Origin: Desulfovibrio fairfieldensis
GTDB lineage: Bacteria; Desulfobacterota; Desulfovibrionia; Desulfovibrionales; Desulfovibrionaceae
NCBI RefSeq assembly: GCF_001553605.1
Contig: NZ_CP014229.1
Coordinates: 689,001-753,000, forward strand
Reading direction: 5' to 3'
Length of the DNA: 64,000 nucleotides
In this document: piece by piece, positions 53,100 to 62,064 of the stretch
Position numbering within the stretch: the first letter of the stretch is position 1
How the letters are laid out: each line of letters begins with the position of its first letter
Notes under the pieces: generated by a model
The model's database searches: none
Seen by the model: the letters and a program-made list of their open reading frames with translations, nothing else
Told to the model about the DNA's origin: nothing
Made by a program: the position numbers and the translations under genes

Positions 53100-53276
53100 G
53101 GGAGGCTCCTGAAAGGGGGCTGAAACGCACTGGTGCGGGGATGACGGCGGCTGCGGCAGGGCGTGCGTCCTGGCCATGAGCGCCGGAAGCGGAGACAGTT
53201 CTATACCAGATCAGAGACGCAGACTCAAGACGGCCCGGACTTGCCTTGCGGGCCGCCCCGGCGTACATCCAAGGCC

Positions 53277-54062
53277 ATGAATCCGGATATCAGCCCGCAT
53301 GAACAGTGGTTCGCGGCCTATGCCGCGCGAGAGCGCGCCAAGGAACAGGGCGACCCCGCGCCCATGGATCTCAAGCTCAGGCACACCATGGCCGTGCTGG
53401 ACAACGCCCGCCGCGTAACGGCCAGCGAAGGCTTTGACGCCGCCCTGACCCGTGCCTGCCTGCTGGCCGCGTTGTATCACGACGTGGCCCGCTTTGAGCA
53501 GTATCTGCTCTATCATACCTTCCGGGACCGGGAATCCTGCAATCACGGCTTGCTGGGCGTGAAAATCCTCAAGCGCGAGGCGCGTCTGGCCGGGGAAGAC
53601 AACGCCACGCGCAAGATCGTGCCGGCCGCCGTGGGCATGCACAACCGCTTTTCCCTGCCCGCGCATCTGCCGCGCGAAACGGAACTGGCCGCCCATGTGG
53701 TGCGCGACGCGGACAAGCTGGATATTCTGCGGGTCATGGATGAACATCTGGGCGGTCCCGGCCCGTACAGTCCCACCGTGGTCCTGAATCTGCCGGATGA
53801 TCCCGCCTTGGCCGGAGAGGCGGTGTTGCGCGCGGCCCTGGCGGGACAGGTGGCGGCCTATGCCGATCTGCGCAGCGTCAATGACTTTCGCGTGCTGCTC
53901 GGCACCTGGTTTTTCGACATGCACTTCGCGGCCAGCCGCCGTCAGTTTGTGGAGGACGGCCATGCCCGGCGGCTTCTGGAAGGCCTGCCGCAAAACGCGA
54001 CCTACGGCCCCGTGCGCGTGGCCCTGCTGAAGCGGCTTGACGGAGCCCGTAAGCGTGACTGA
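53277..54062 (+). CDS. HD-domain phosphohydrolase
   Basis: A 261-residue cytoplasmic protein with an HD-type metal site. The first His is in LKLRHTMAVLDNAR, the HD pair in LLAALYHDVARFEQYL, and a further Asp in VVRDADKLDILRVMDEH. It probably hydrolyses a phosphate ester or nucleotide, but the substrate is unknown. The ATG at 53277 has a weak AAGG upstream. Its stop overlaps the start of the next gene (GTGACTGA). Confidence 0.88.
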   Translation: MNPDISPHEQWFAAYAARERAKEQGDPAPMDLKLRHTMAVLDNARRVTASEGFDAALTRACLLAALYHDVARFEQYLLYHTFRDRESCNHGLLGVKILKREARLAGEDNATRKIVPAAVGMHNRFSLPAHLPRETELAAHVVRDADKLDILRVMDEHLGGPGPYSPTVVLNLPDDPALAGEAVLRAALAGQVAAYADLRSVNDFRVLLGTWFFDMHFAASRRQFVEDGHARRLLEGLPQNATYGPVRVALLKRLDGARKRD

Positions 54063-54534
54063 CACTCTCTCCACGCCGCCCCGCTTTCCCCGAAATTTTC
54101 TTGCCGCGCGCGTGCCCTGGCCAAAGGCGGCGCTGGACATGCCGACGAGCGGGCCGCTCAATCCTTCCAAGGCATGGTTGCAGGCCGCGGTTCCGGGAAG
54201 CGCGGCGTACATCCGCCTGGCATTCGCTCTGTGGTACTTGCCTCTGGATGAGGGCGCGGCCCTGCTGAACCTGGCCGCCCGGACAGGGGGGGAAGTGCTG
54301 GCGGCGGATTTCAAACCGCCGGAGCGCAATCTGGAACTGCCCGCCTGTCTGCTGGCGCGCGCCTTGCTGGGCTTCTGGCCTGACCTGTGGCCAAGTAGGC
54401 GTGGCGGCGCGGCGTTTGCGTCTTTTCTAAAGCAGGGCGGTCTTGAAGGCTGCGTCCAGCGGGCGGGCCTGCGCGTGTCGGAACGTCGGCCCCTGCTGGG
54501 CGGCGCGGCGGTTTTGTTGCGCTTGGCAGACTGA
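54055..54534 (+). CDS. Methyltransferase-like protein, short and possibly degenerate
   Basis: A 159-residue protein starting at GTG 54055, overlapping the HD gene by eight bases. The C-terminus (AGLRVSERRPLLGGAAVLLRLAD) and LAADFKPPERNLELPA look like the last third of a class I SAM-dependent methyltransferase, but the SAM-binding glycine motif (DxGxGxG) is missing. It may be a truncated enzyme or a new use of the fold. Coupling to the HD gene suggests a joint role. Confidence 0.55.
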   Translation: MTDTLSTPPRFPRNFLAARVPWPKAALDMPTSGPLNPSKAWLQAAVPGSAAYIRLAFALWYLPLDEGAALLNLAARTGGEVLAADFKPPERNLELPACLLARALLGFWPDLWPSRRGGAAFASFLKQGGLEGCVQRAGLRVSERRPLLGGAAVLLRLAD

Positions 54535-54559
54535 CTGGTGGATGACTGAAGCGGATAGC

Positions 54560-55786
54560 CTACGGCTGTGAGCTTCTCGTACCCGCCGCATCGCCGTTCT
54601 TCGCTGGAGGGCTCTTCCCGGCCGGATCATCCACGCCCGGCGGGGTGAGCGAAAGCAGATCGGCGGGCACTTCGCCGGGGCCGGGAATCACAAGGGTTTC
54701 CGGGTTCAGGCTGTACCAGGCGAACCACATGGAATAGCCGCCGAAATACTGCTTCATGGACGCGCCCCGCATATTGCCGTCCAGGGCCTTGCCCGTGGCC
54801 GGATCCCAGACGCTGCGCGTATTGATGTCCATAAGGCGGCCGTACTGGCTTACGAAGAGAAAGGGCTCGGCCCAGATCTGGCGGTTATAGATGCGGACCA
54901 CGTCCAGTTGGGGATCATGCACGGCCAGCAGGGCCGACGGTCCCAGAAAAAAGTTCACCGCGCCTTTCTTTTTGACGTAGGCGATATCGACAGCCAACAG
55001 AAAATTTTCGTATTCCAGACAGAGCATGGGCGTTTTGCGGGCAAAACGCCGGTCCAGACGCTGCACCGGATAGACCAGGATATCGTTGTTGTAGTATGTG
55101 TTTTTTTTGAGATAACTCCCGTAAGGATCGCGGCCGTAGGGGCGGCTGCCGCGCGGCTGGGCCAGCACCGGGGCGTCGGGGTAGACCCGGCGCGCCGCGC
55201 CCCAGGTCGTCCAGAACACGGGAATGGTGGGCATGCCCCGGCCCAGCAGCGGTCCGTCAAAGGCCATGCCCGTCTCCTGGAGCCAGAGGCTGCCGGAATT
55301 GCGGTCAATGAGCACGCTGTTGCCGTCATAGAGGCGACCCTCCAGATCAAAAATCAGGTTCAGGCCGTTCATGGAGGCGTTGTAGGCCATCAGCGTGCCG
55401 GTGATCGGGCAGTAGGTGACGGCATAGGCCACATCGTCGATAAGTTCGTTGACCACCTGATGCCAGACCATGAAGCGCTGCGGATAAATGCGCGGCCCGC
55501 CCGGCAGCATGACCACAAAGACCACGTCCTCCTGGCTCATGTTCAGATCCGCGTCCTGCACGCGGTCGTAGCGCGGGCGGTAGAGCGCGGGAATGGCCCC
55601 GTAACTGACGCTGGTTTCGGTCAGTTTATTGGTGATCTCGGACAGTTGCCGCAGATTTTGCGGGCGGGCTGAAAGCGGCGTGGCCCAAAGACCCCACATC
55701 AGGCAGACCAGTGTAGCCAGAACCGCCGGGGCGGGCAGCCGCCGCCTCCATGCGGCGCAGGCGCCGGAAGGACGTTTGCGGCTCAA
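54560..55786 (-). CDS. DUF3179 protein, membrane-anchored or secreted
   Basis: A 408-residue protein. The N-terminus is basic (RKRPSG, RRRL) with a membrane segment or signal (VLATLVCLMWGLWATPLSA). The DUF3179 core contains VVFVVMLPGGPRIYPQRFMV and YCPITGTLMAYN, the family motif with its Cys. A TTG at 55786 is the best start: its TTGA overlaps the rfbD stop TGA, AGAGGG lies eight bases upstream, and no in-frame ATG precedes the membrane segment. The function is unknown. Sharing a transcript with rfbD hints at an envelope role. Confidence 0.8.
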   Translation of the reverse strand: MSRKRPSGACAAWRRRLPAPAVLATLVCLMWGLWATPLSARPQNLRQLSEITNKLTETSVSYGAIPALYRPRYDRVQDADLNMSQEDVVFVVMLPGGPRIYPQRFMVWHQVVNELIDDVAYAVTYCPITGTLMAYNASMNGLNLIFDLEGRLYDGNSVLIDRNSGSLWLQETGMAFDGPLLGRGMPTIPVFWTTWGAARRVYPDAPVLAQPRGSRPYGRDPYGSYLKKNTYYNNDILVYPVQRLDRRFARKTPMLCLEYENFLLAVDIAYVKKKGAVNFFLGPSALLAVHDPQLDVVRIYNRQIWAEPFLFVSQYGRLMDINTRSVWDPATGKALDGNMRGASMKQYFGGYSMWFAWYSLNPETLVIPGPGEVPADLLSLTPPGVDDPAGKSPPAKNGDAAGTRSSQP

Positions 55787-56673
55787 TGCGTGCCCTCTTT
55801 GTCGGCGTGCGCGCCGGGCACGTATTCGCTGAACAGAAAATCGCGCAGGGCCTGGGGCCAGGGGCGTGGCTTCTTGCCCAGAAATTCGCTGAGCTTGCTG
55901 GTGTCCAGCACGGAATAGACCGGGCGCTGCGCCTTCTGGGGCCATTGGGAACTGGCGATGGGCTCCAGACGGCAGGGACCGGCGGTCAGGGCAATGGCCT
56001 CGCAGGCCAGTTCGCACCAGCTGGCCTGGCCGCTGTTGACCGCGTGCCAGATGCCCGTGGCCTCCTTTTCCGCCAGGCTTGCGCTCCATTGGGCCAGATC
56101 CAGACTGTAGGTGGGCGAACCGAATTGGTCGTGCACCACGCTGATGGCGTCGCGTTTCTGGCAGGCCGCCAGAATGGTGTCCACGAAATTTTTGCGGCCC
56201 GGTCCGAACAGCCATGCCGTGCGCACCACGCAGCTTCGTTCGGGCAGCACGCGCAGCACGGCTTCCTCGCCGGCCAGTTTGGTGCGGCCGTAGACCCCGG
56301 CCGGATGCGGCGCGTCGTCCTCGCGCCAGGGGGTCTGATGCGGGCCGGAAAAGACGAAATCCGTGCTGAAATGCACCAGATGTCCCCGCCCCAGCGCCTT
56401 GAGCACGCGGGCCAGAGCGTCGGGCAGGGTGCGGTTCATGAGCAGGGCGTCCTCGGGATGGTCCTCGGCGTCGTCCACCTGCGTCCAGGCCACGGCGTTG
56501 AACACCGCGTCCGCGTCCGCCTTGGCCAGGCGTTCCTCAAGAAAGGGCATCTCCAGCAGATTGCCGTCGGCGCGGCCCAGGGTTTCCACCTGCCAGCCGC
56601 GTTCCGTGAGCACGCGTGTGAGCGCCTGACCCAAAAGACCGGTAGCGCCCCCCAGAACCAAGGCCTTAGCCAT
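55783..56673 (-). CDS. rfbD: dTDP-4-dehydrorhamnose reductase
   Basis: A 296-residue short-chain reductase making dTDP-L-rhamnose for surface polysaccharides. The NAD(P)-binding loop is VLGGATGLLGQAL, the catalytic tyrosine-lysine pair is in GVYGRTKLAGEEAV, and STDFVFSG precedes it. FGSPTYSLDLA and the C-terminal GKKPRPWPQALRDFL fit RfbD. The ATG at 56673 has GGGGAGG upstream. The other rml genes are not in this window, so it may be separated from them or used in a related pathway. Confidence 0.88.
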   Translation of the reverse strand: MAKALVLGGATGLLGQALTRVLTERGWQVETLGRADGNLLEMPFLEERLAKADADAVFNAVAWTQVDDAEDHPEDALLMNRTLPDALARVLKALGRGHLVHFSTDFVFSGPHQTPWREDDAPHPAGVYGRTKLAGEEAVLRVLPERSCVVRTAWLFGPGRKNFVDTILAACQKRDAISVVHDQFGSPTYSLDLAQWSASLAEKEATGIWHAVNSGQASWCELACEAIALTAGPCRLEPIASSQWPQKAQRPVYSVLDTSKLSEFLGKKPRPWPQALRDFLFSEYVPGAHADKEGTH

Positions 56674-56861
56674 CTGAACCTCCCCGGCTTCTCCCGCCCC
56701 CGGGGCCTGACGGCGCGACGGAACGGGCGGAGTAACCATGTTGCGGGCACTGTAGCCTTGTTGGGGGAGCCGGGTCAATATCTGAGAGTTTCCGGCGGAC
56801 GGCGCTGTTGCGGCACGAGTCGCCTTGCCTGACCCGGGCAAGTGACGTACAACACAGCGGT

Positions 56862-57671
56862 ATGAAACGCGCAATTCTTCTGGTGGCTTTCGGCGCGAGC
56901 AGCGCCCAGGGCCAGAGCGCCCTGAAAAATTTTGACGCCCGCGTGCGCGCGCGTTTTCCCGGTCTGCCGGTGCGCTGGGCCTATACCTCGCTGTTGCTGC
57001 GCGAACGCCTGGCCAAAGCCAGGCAGAAAAGCGATTCCGTGCTCAAGGCCTTGCGGCGGCTGTGTTTTGAAAAATTTACCGAAGTGGCCGTGCAGCCGCT
57101 CCAGACCATTCCCGGGCGCGAGCATGCCGAGGTCTGCGCCGCAGTGGATGAGGTGGCCGCGCAAGAAGGCCTTGTCTGCCGGGTGGGCGCGCCTTTGCTG
57201 GCCGAGCCGGAGGATGTGGCCCAGGCGGCTCTGGCCCTGACGCGCCATCTGCCGCCGGAACGCGCGCCCGGAGAGGATGTGGTGCTCATGGGGCACGGAG
57301 CCCGGCACGCGGCTGTGGCCCGTTATGGGGACCTGGCACAGGCCGTGAGCGCCCTGGACCCGCGCGTGCATGTGGGCACCATGAACGGCGCGGTGGTGCT
57401 GGAAGATATTTTGCCCCGACTTACGTCGGAACGGGTCTGGCTTATGCCCCTGCTTTCGGTGGTGGGCCGTCATGCCCTGCAGGACATGGCCGGGGAACAG
57501 GCGCAATCCTGGCGTTCACGCATTGAGGCCGACGGCCGCCAATGTGTGCCGGTGCTCAAGGGCACGGCGGAATATGCCGGATTTGCCGAAATCTGGCTGC
57601 GCCATCTTGAGGACGCCGCGCGTTCTTTCGACGCGGCGGCAGACAACGGAGCAGCTGGATCTGAAGCGTGA
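56862..57671 (+). CDS. cbiK: Sirohydrochlorin cobaltochelatase
   Basis: A 269-residue class II chelatase that inserts cobalt into sirohydrochlorin for anaerobic cobalamin synthesis; it may also supply sirohaem. The catalytic His145 is in GHGARH (144-149), and the family segments VAVQPLQTIPGREHAEV and VGTMNGAVVLEDIL are present. There is no signal peptide, so this is the cytoplasmic form and not the periplasmic CbiK-P of Desulfovibrio. No cobalamin riboswitch is visible in the short upstream region. It stops at the edge of a repeat. Confidence 0.93.
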   Translation: MKRAILLVAFGASSAQGQSALKNFDARVRARFPGLPVRWAYTSLLLRERLAKARQKSDSVLKALRRLCFEKFTEVAVQPLQTIPGREHAEVCAAVDEVAAQEGLVCRVGAPLLAEPEDVAQAALALTRHLPPERAPGEDVVLMGHGARHAAVARYGDLAQAVSALDPRVHVGTMNGAVVLEDILPRLTSERVWLMPLLSVVGRHALQDMAGEQAQSWRSRIEADGRQCVPVLKGTAEYAGFAEIWLRHLEDAARSFDAAADNGAAGSEA

Positions 57672-57826
57672 TCCGGAACAATTTCAAAGTGAAATTGCTC
57701 CGGCGACTGCATGAGCAGACGGCCGCCGCGAGGCATAAGCGCAATTTATTTGCGCTGTTGAATGCCGAAGCGGGCGTCTTCAAAATTTTGAGATTGTAAA
57801 ATCTCAAAGTTAATCTGATCCGGAAC
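57669..57826. repeat. Second-family palindromic repeat with direct-repeat ends
   Basis: The segment is bordered by an 11-base direct repeat, TGATCCGGAAC (57669-57679 and 57816-57826). The first copy contains the cbiK stop codon TGA. Inside are GAACAATTTCAAAGTGAAAT (palindrome-like) and AAATCTCAAAGTTAATCTGA, both shared with 17765-17921 in opposite orientation. There is no coding content. Confidence 0.65.
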
Positions 57827-57886
57827 CGCGCCCCGGCAGGGCCGGACGGCGCGTTTGTGTCATTTTTCTAAGCAAAGAGGTGAATC

Positions 57887-58750
57887 ATGCGCGGACTTCT
57901 TGTGTCCACAGTGCTTCTGGGTTTGTTGCTGGCCGGTTGCGGCGCGGCCGGAACCGGCGGAACCGCCGCATCGGGCGATCCCGCCCCCGGCGCGGAAACG
58001 GAAGCCGCCCTTGCGCCGGGAACGCCGGGCGGCGGGGCCAATGCCTTCAACCCGTATATGCATGACCGCCTGCCCAACACCCGCCTGATGTCCGCCGAAG
58101 CCTCGCAGATGCTCGGCAAGATGGGCGCGCACACTCAGAGCATCGAGGGCGAGGCCGCTTACCGCGGGCACTGGCGTCAGGAACTCTATCCCGTGGTTTT
58201 CGGCGATCCCAAGGCCCCTCATGAAGTCCTGGTCCTGCTCGATTTTTCCGCGCCCCAGAGCGAAAAGGTCTGGCATGCGGTGGTTGAGGCCAGCCGCTCT
58301 TTATCGCCCAAGCAGTGTAAGATCGCCGTGTTCGGCAACAGCCGGGAAAATTACGGCACGGACCTGATGGGCCTTGCCATCTGGGTTTCCTATTCCCGGC
58401 CCGGCCAGGCCATGCCCTACCTGAGCTACGCCCTTGAACGCTGGAACGCAGTCAAGGCGGCGCAAAAGCGTTCCGGCGACGTGAAGCCCTTTACCAATGA
58501 ATACGACGCCACGGCCACGGCTACGGACTATCCCATTCATTACGGGTACCTGTCCAAACTGCGCCCGCCCGTGCCCGCCAAGGATGAACTGGCGGTGGCC
58601 AAATACTGTTATAATGCGGGCAATGTGAACATGTACCAGACGGTTCAGCTCTGCCGCTATTACGGCGTCAAAAGCCTGCCCGCAGTGGTGGTGGACGGCA
58701 AGGTGCTGGGACAGGTCAGCGCCAAGGCCATTGTCGATGCCATGAAGTAG
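57887..58750 (+). CDS. Thioredoxin-fold lipoprotein lacking CXXC
   Basis: A 287-residue lipoprotein (lipobox LLAGC, Cys18) with a flexible Gly/Ala/Pro stretch of about 35 residues. The rest resembles a DsbA/DsbG-like thioredoxin fold: VLVLLDFSAPQSEKVWHAV at the strand-loop-helix, then CKIAVFGNSRENYGTDLMG, and a late cis-proline segment KSLPAVVVDGKVLG. The position of the usual CXXC reads APQS, so it cannot be a standard oxidoreductase. It may be a chaperone or a binding protein in the cell envelope. It sits alone between a repeat and a terminator. Confidence 0.8.
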   Translation: MRGLLVSTVLLGLLLAGCGAAGTGGTAASGDPAPGAETEAALAPGTPGGGANAFNPYMHDRLPNTRLMSAEASQMLGKMGAHTQSIEGEAAYRGHWRQELYPVVFGDPKAPHEVLVLLDFSAPQSEKVWHAVVEASRSLSPKQCKIAVFGNSRENYGTDLMGLAIWVSYSRPGQAMPYLSYALERWNAVKAAQKRSGDVKPFTNEYDATATATDYPIHYGYLSKLRPPVPAKDELAVAKYCYNAGNVNMYQTVQLCRYYGVKSLPAVVVDGKVLGQVSAKAIVDAMK

Positions 58751-58795
58751 ACGCCAAAAGCAAGACGACGGACGCGGAGACGCGGTCTGTACGAC

Positions 58796-58834
58796 AAGAA
58801 GCCGGGACGCATATCAGCGCTCCCGGCTTCTTTG
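58796..58834 (+). terminator. Intrinsic terminator downstream of the lipoprotein gene
   Basis: AAGAAGCCGGGA pairs with TCCCGGCTTCTTT across a 13-base loop. It lies between convergent genes. Confidence 0.82.
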
Positions 58835-58851
58835 TCATGGCGGTCGCAATG

Positions 58852-59691
58852 TTACATGCTGAAAAAACGGAGGGGCGGCGCGGCGGGGATCATGTCCGCG
58901 AATGCGAGTTTTTTGTAAAAGAGTCGCAGGCCCTGCAATTCCTCTTCGCCCAGGCTGTAGACCAGGCCGTCGCGGTAATAGATGCGCAGTTCCTCGCGCG
59001 ACAACGGGCAGCCCAGGCCGGTGAGATCCAGAATCACATCCATGTGGGACAGGCCCCAGTCCCGCCCCCGGCGTAGCAGGGCGCCGGGGTCGCTGCTGAA
59101 CAGGCCCTGTTCCGCGGCTTCCCGGCTGACCACCCAGAGCCCGAAAATGAAGGGCAGGCCTGTCCAGTCACGCCAGGCTTCGGCCAGATCCAGGCGGTAG
59201 GGATAGTCCGGATGGTTGCGCAGGCGCAGGGCTTCGTCGCCGATGGCCAGAAAGGCCGTGGGCGGGTTGTCCGAGCGCAGGGCCGGAGTGACCGGCCCGG
59301 TGGAAAAGCGCACGTCGAGCTTGTAGCGGTCGCGCATGAGCAAACGCAGCAGGGCCACGGAGGTGTGGCTTTCGCCGCTGATCAGAATCTCGTGCCCGCC
59401 CAGCTCTTCAACAGGCAGGCGCGAGAGCAGCAGCACGCTCATGACCGGGCCGCGCGAGCCGATGGAGAGATCCCCCACCAGATAGTAACGCTCGGGCCGC
59501 CGGGCATACTCGAAGCAGGAACAGGACGAGACGTGCAGTTCGCCCCGTGACATCATCTCATTGAGCAGGGCGGGCGGCCCGGAGACCAGCTCGAAGTCGT
59601 GGGGCAGGATGCCCGCTTCCAGGGGATGATACACGGGCAGCACGTTCAGATAGCTGATGCGGCCCATGCGCAGGACGTGGGGGGTGCTCAT
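58852..59691 (-). CDS. mqnA: Chorismate dehydratase MqnA
   Basis: A 279-residue enzyme of the futalosine pathway that dehydrates chorismate to 3-[(1-carboxyvinyl)oxy]benzoate. The fold is a periplasmic-binding-protein-like two-lobe one. Motifs are MGRISYLNVLPVYH, GELHVSSCSCFEYAR, ISGESHTSVALLR and TAFLAIGDEAL. It is the last of the minus-strand mqnE-mqnC-mqnA run, separated from mqnC by only two bases, so the three are an operon. Confidence 0.95.
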   Translation of the reverse strand: MSTPHVLRMGRISYLNVLPVYHPLEAGILPHDFELVSGPPALLNEMMSRGELHVSSCSCFEYARRPERYYLVGDLSIGSRGPVMSVLLLSRLPVEELGGHEILISGESHTSVALLRLLMRDRYKLDVRFSTGPVTPALRSDNPPTAFLAIGDEALRLRNHPDYPYRLDLAEAWRDWTGLPFIFGLWVVSREAAEQGLFSSDPGALLRRGRDWGLSHMDVILDLTGLGCPLSREELRIYYRDGLVYSLGEEELQGLRLFYKKLAFADMIPAAPPLRFFSM

Positions 59692-59693
59692 GG

Positions 59694-60821
59694 TTAAACC
59701 TCGGGCTGAGGCCGCACGGGCGTGTAGTTCATGGTGCGCTGCACGGGCGTGAAGCCCGCCGCGCGGATGATTTTGTGGATTTCCCCGCGACTCAGGCGGT
59801 AGGACACGCCCGCAGCGGCCACCACGTTCTCCTCAATCATCAGCGAGCCGAAATCATTGGCCCCGTAGAAGAGCGCCAGCTGCGCCACCTGCGGCCCCAT
59901 GGTCACCCAGGAGGACTGGATATTGGGCACGTTGTCCAGCACCAGGCGCGAAACGGCCAGCAGCCGCAGATAGGCGGGAGCGGGCAGGGACGCGCAGTGG
60001 ATGCGGGTGTGCGCGGGCTGGAAGGTCCAGGGGATGAAGGCCGTGAAGCCGTGGGTGCGGTCCTGGCTGGCGCGCACGGCAAAGAGGTGGTCCAGCCGGT
60101 GGGAGGGTTCCTCCTCATGGCCGAACATCATGGTGGCCGTGGTGCGCATGCCCAGTTTGTGGGCTTCTTCCATGACCATCAGCCACTGGTCGGCCGTGCA
60201 TTTGTTGGGCGAAACCCGCGCCCGCACTTCGTTATGCAGTATTTCCGCGCCGCCGCCGGGCAGGGAGTGCAGCCCGGCCGCCTTGAGGCGGCGGAGCACT
60301 TCAGGCACGGTCAGGCCGAATTTTTCGGACCAGAAAAAGATCTCCGGCGGCGAAAAGGCGTGAATGTGCAGTTCCGGCCAGGTTTCGCGCAGCCAGCGCA
60401 GCAGGTCTTCATACCATTCCAGAGGCAGGTCCGGATGGTGCCCGCCCTGGAGCAGAATCTGGGTGCCGCCCAGGCGCAGGGTTTCCTCCACCTTTTCGGC
60501 CAGTTCCTCCCGGCTGATGACATAGCCTTCGCCGCTTTCCGGGGGACGGAAAAAGGCGCAGAAACGGCAGCCGCAGACACAGACATTGGAATAGTTGATA
60601 TTGCGGTCGCCCACATAGGTCACCACCGGCTCGGGGTGCAGGCGCAGGCGCATGGCGTGGGCCAGAGCGGCGAGGGTGTGCAGGCTGGCCTTGTAGTAGA
60701 GGGCTTCGGCGGCGGCGCGGTCCAGGCGTTGGCCGGCGGCGGCCAGCGCGGCCGCCTCGCGGACATCCGCAAATTCGGGCGCGTTTTCCTCAAAAGGGCT
60801 GTGGGCGGGAGCGAAATTCAT
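59694..60821 (-). CDS. mqnC: Cyclic dehypoxanthinyl futalosine synthase MqnC
   Basis: A 375-residue radical SAM enzyme of the futalosine pathway. The cluster motif is CVCGCRFCAF (CX3CX2C), preceded by YVGDRNINYSNVCV, and followed by LLQGGHHPDLPLEWYE and SLPGGGAEIL. GSLMIEENVVAAAG near the C-terminus separates it from MqnE. Its start overlaps the stop of mqnE (ATGA at 60818-60821), so the two are translationally coupled. Confidence 0.95.
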   Translation of the reverse strand: MNFAPAHSPFEENAPEFADVREAAALAAAGQRLDRAAAEALYYKASLHTLAALAHAMRLRLHPEPVVTYVGDRNINYSNVCVCGCRFCAFFRPPESGEGYVISREELAEKVEETLRLGGTQILLQGGHHPDLPLEWYEDLLRWLRETWPELHIHAFSPPEIFFWSEKFGLTVPEVLRRLKAAGLHSLPGGGAEILHNEVRARVSPNKCTADQWLMVMEEAHKLGMRTTATMMFGHEEEPSHRLDHLFAVRASQDRTHGFTAFIPWTFQPAHTRIHCASLPAPAYLRLLAVSRLVLDNVPNIQSSWVTMGPQVAQLALFYGANDFGSLMIEENVVAAAGVSYRLSRGEIHKIIRAAGFTPVQRTMNYTPVRPQPEV

Positions 60822-61975
60822 GAGCGCGCCTCCGCGTGTCTGCTTTCGCCGGGGGCGTCCGGCAACATGGTTTCAAAAACGGCGTTACGCCGCACCGGCC
60901 TGAAGCCCGACTGGCGGATCATGTCTTCCAGCTCCGGGATGGTCAGCCCTTGGGCGGATTCGGCCCCGGCCATATGCCCGATGCGCTCCTCCACGATGGT
61001 GCCGTCCAGATCGTCGGCCCCGTACCAGAGCGCGGTCTGGGCCAGTTTGGGCCCCATCATGATCCAGTAGGCCTTGAGGTGCGGAATGTTGTCCAGCATC
61101 AGCCGGGACACGGCCACGGTGCGCAGCTGGTCCAGCCCGCGCTGGGGCCCCAGCCGGTCCTCGGGCAACTTGAGGCGGCTGTTTTCAGTGAGGAAGGGCA
61201 GCGGGATGAAACAGGTGAAGCCGCCGCTTTTGTCCTGCTGCTCGCGCAAACGGCAGAGATGGTCCACGCGCTGGGCGTGATTTTCCAGATGGCCGTAAAG
61301 CATGGTGCAGTTGGTCTTGATGCCCAGGCCGTGCGCCTCGCCGGAAATGCGCAGCCAGGCCTTGGCGTCGGCCTTGTGCGGGCAGATTTGCGGGCGCAGT
61401 TCCTCGTCGAAAATTTCCGCGCCGCCGCCGGGCATCATGACCAGACCGACGGCCTTGAGGCGCTGGAGCACTTCCAGACTGCTGATGCCCTCCAGCCTGG
61501 CGAAATGCTCGATTTCCACGGGCGTGAAGGCCTTGAGCGGCAGGTCGGGGTAGACTTCCCGCACCGTGCGCAGCACGTCCTCAAACCAGCCCAGGCGCAG
61601 TTTGGGATGACAGCCGCCCACGATGTGCAGCTCGTCCAGGTGCAGGGAGCCTTGCCGGGCCGCGCGCAGCCGCTCCAGGATATCCTCTTTGCTCAGGCGG
61701 AACGCGCCGGGCTCGCTGTCCTCGTCGCGGCGGAAGGCGCAGAACGTGCAGCCGTTGACGCAGACGTTGGTATAGTTGATCTGCCGGTTGACCACGTAAA
61801 AGGCCGCGTCGCCGTGCAGGCGGCGGCGTACGTGCAGGGCGAGGGCCCCCACGGCGGTGATGTCCGGACAGCTGAACAGGGCCAGGCCGTCGTCGAAACT
61901 CAGACGCTGGCCGGCCAGCACTTTTTCATGGATGGACGAAAGGCCCAGTGCGGCGTAGTGTGCGGCGTCAAGCAT
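60818..61975 (-). CDS. mqnE: Aminofutalosine synthase MqnE
   Basis: A 385-residue radical SAM enzyme that joins the MqnA product with SAM-derived adenosine to give aminofutalosine. The motif is CVNGCTFCAF (CX3CX2C), preceded by VNRQINYTNVCV. HIVGGCHPKLRLGWFEDVLR and MMPGGGAEIF follow, then GTIVEERIGHMAGA. I prefer the ATG at 61975 over a TTG at 61981, with AGGA upstream. It is the first gene of the mqnE-mqnC-mqnA run and is divergent from mqnD. Confidence 0.95.
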   Translation of the reverse strand: MLDAAHYAALGLSSIHEKVLAGQRLSFDDGLALFSCPDITAVGALALHVRRRLHGDAAFYVVNRQINYTNVCVNGCTFCAFRRDEDSEPGAFRLSKEDILERLRAARQGSLHLDELHIVGGCHPKLRLGWFEDVLRTVREVYPDLPLKAFTPVEIEHFARLEGISSLEVLQRLKAVGLVMMPGGGAEIFDEELRPQICPHKADAKAWLRISGEAHGLGIKTNCTMLYGHLENHAQRVDHLCRLREQQDKSGGFTCFIPLPFLTENSRLKLPEDRLGPQRGLDQLRTVAVSRLMLDNIPHLKAYWIMMGPKLAQTALWYGADDLDGTIVEERIGHMAGAESAQGLTIPELEDMIRQSGFRPVRRNAVFETMLPDAPGESRHAEARS

Positions 61976-62064
61976 GTGCAAGTCCTGTACGCTGGAGTGG
62001 CGGCCAAAACGGCCGTCGGCAAGACTAAGCCCGCCCGGCGTGCGCTGTCAATGTGAGGGAAAAA

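Noticed and set aside
49695..53123. A long plus-strand frame (about 1142 codons) opposite dnaE
   Set aside because: dnaE is certain on the minus strand. The opposite frame has no motif, and its length is a by-product of GC-rich codons.
56674..56861. A cobalamin riboswitch ahead of cbiK
   Set aside because: The gap is under 200 bases and I see no B12-box-like sequence.
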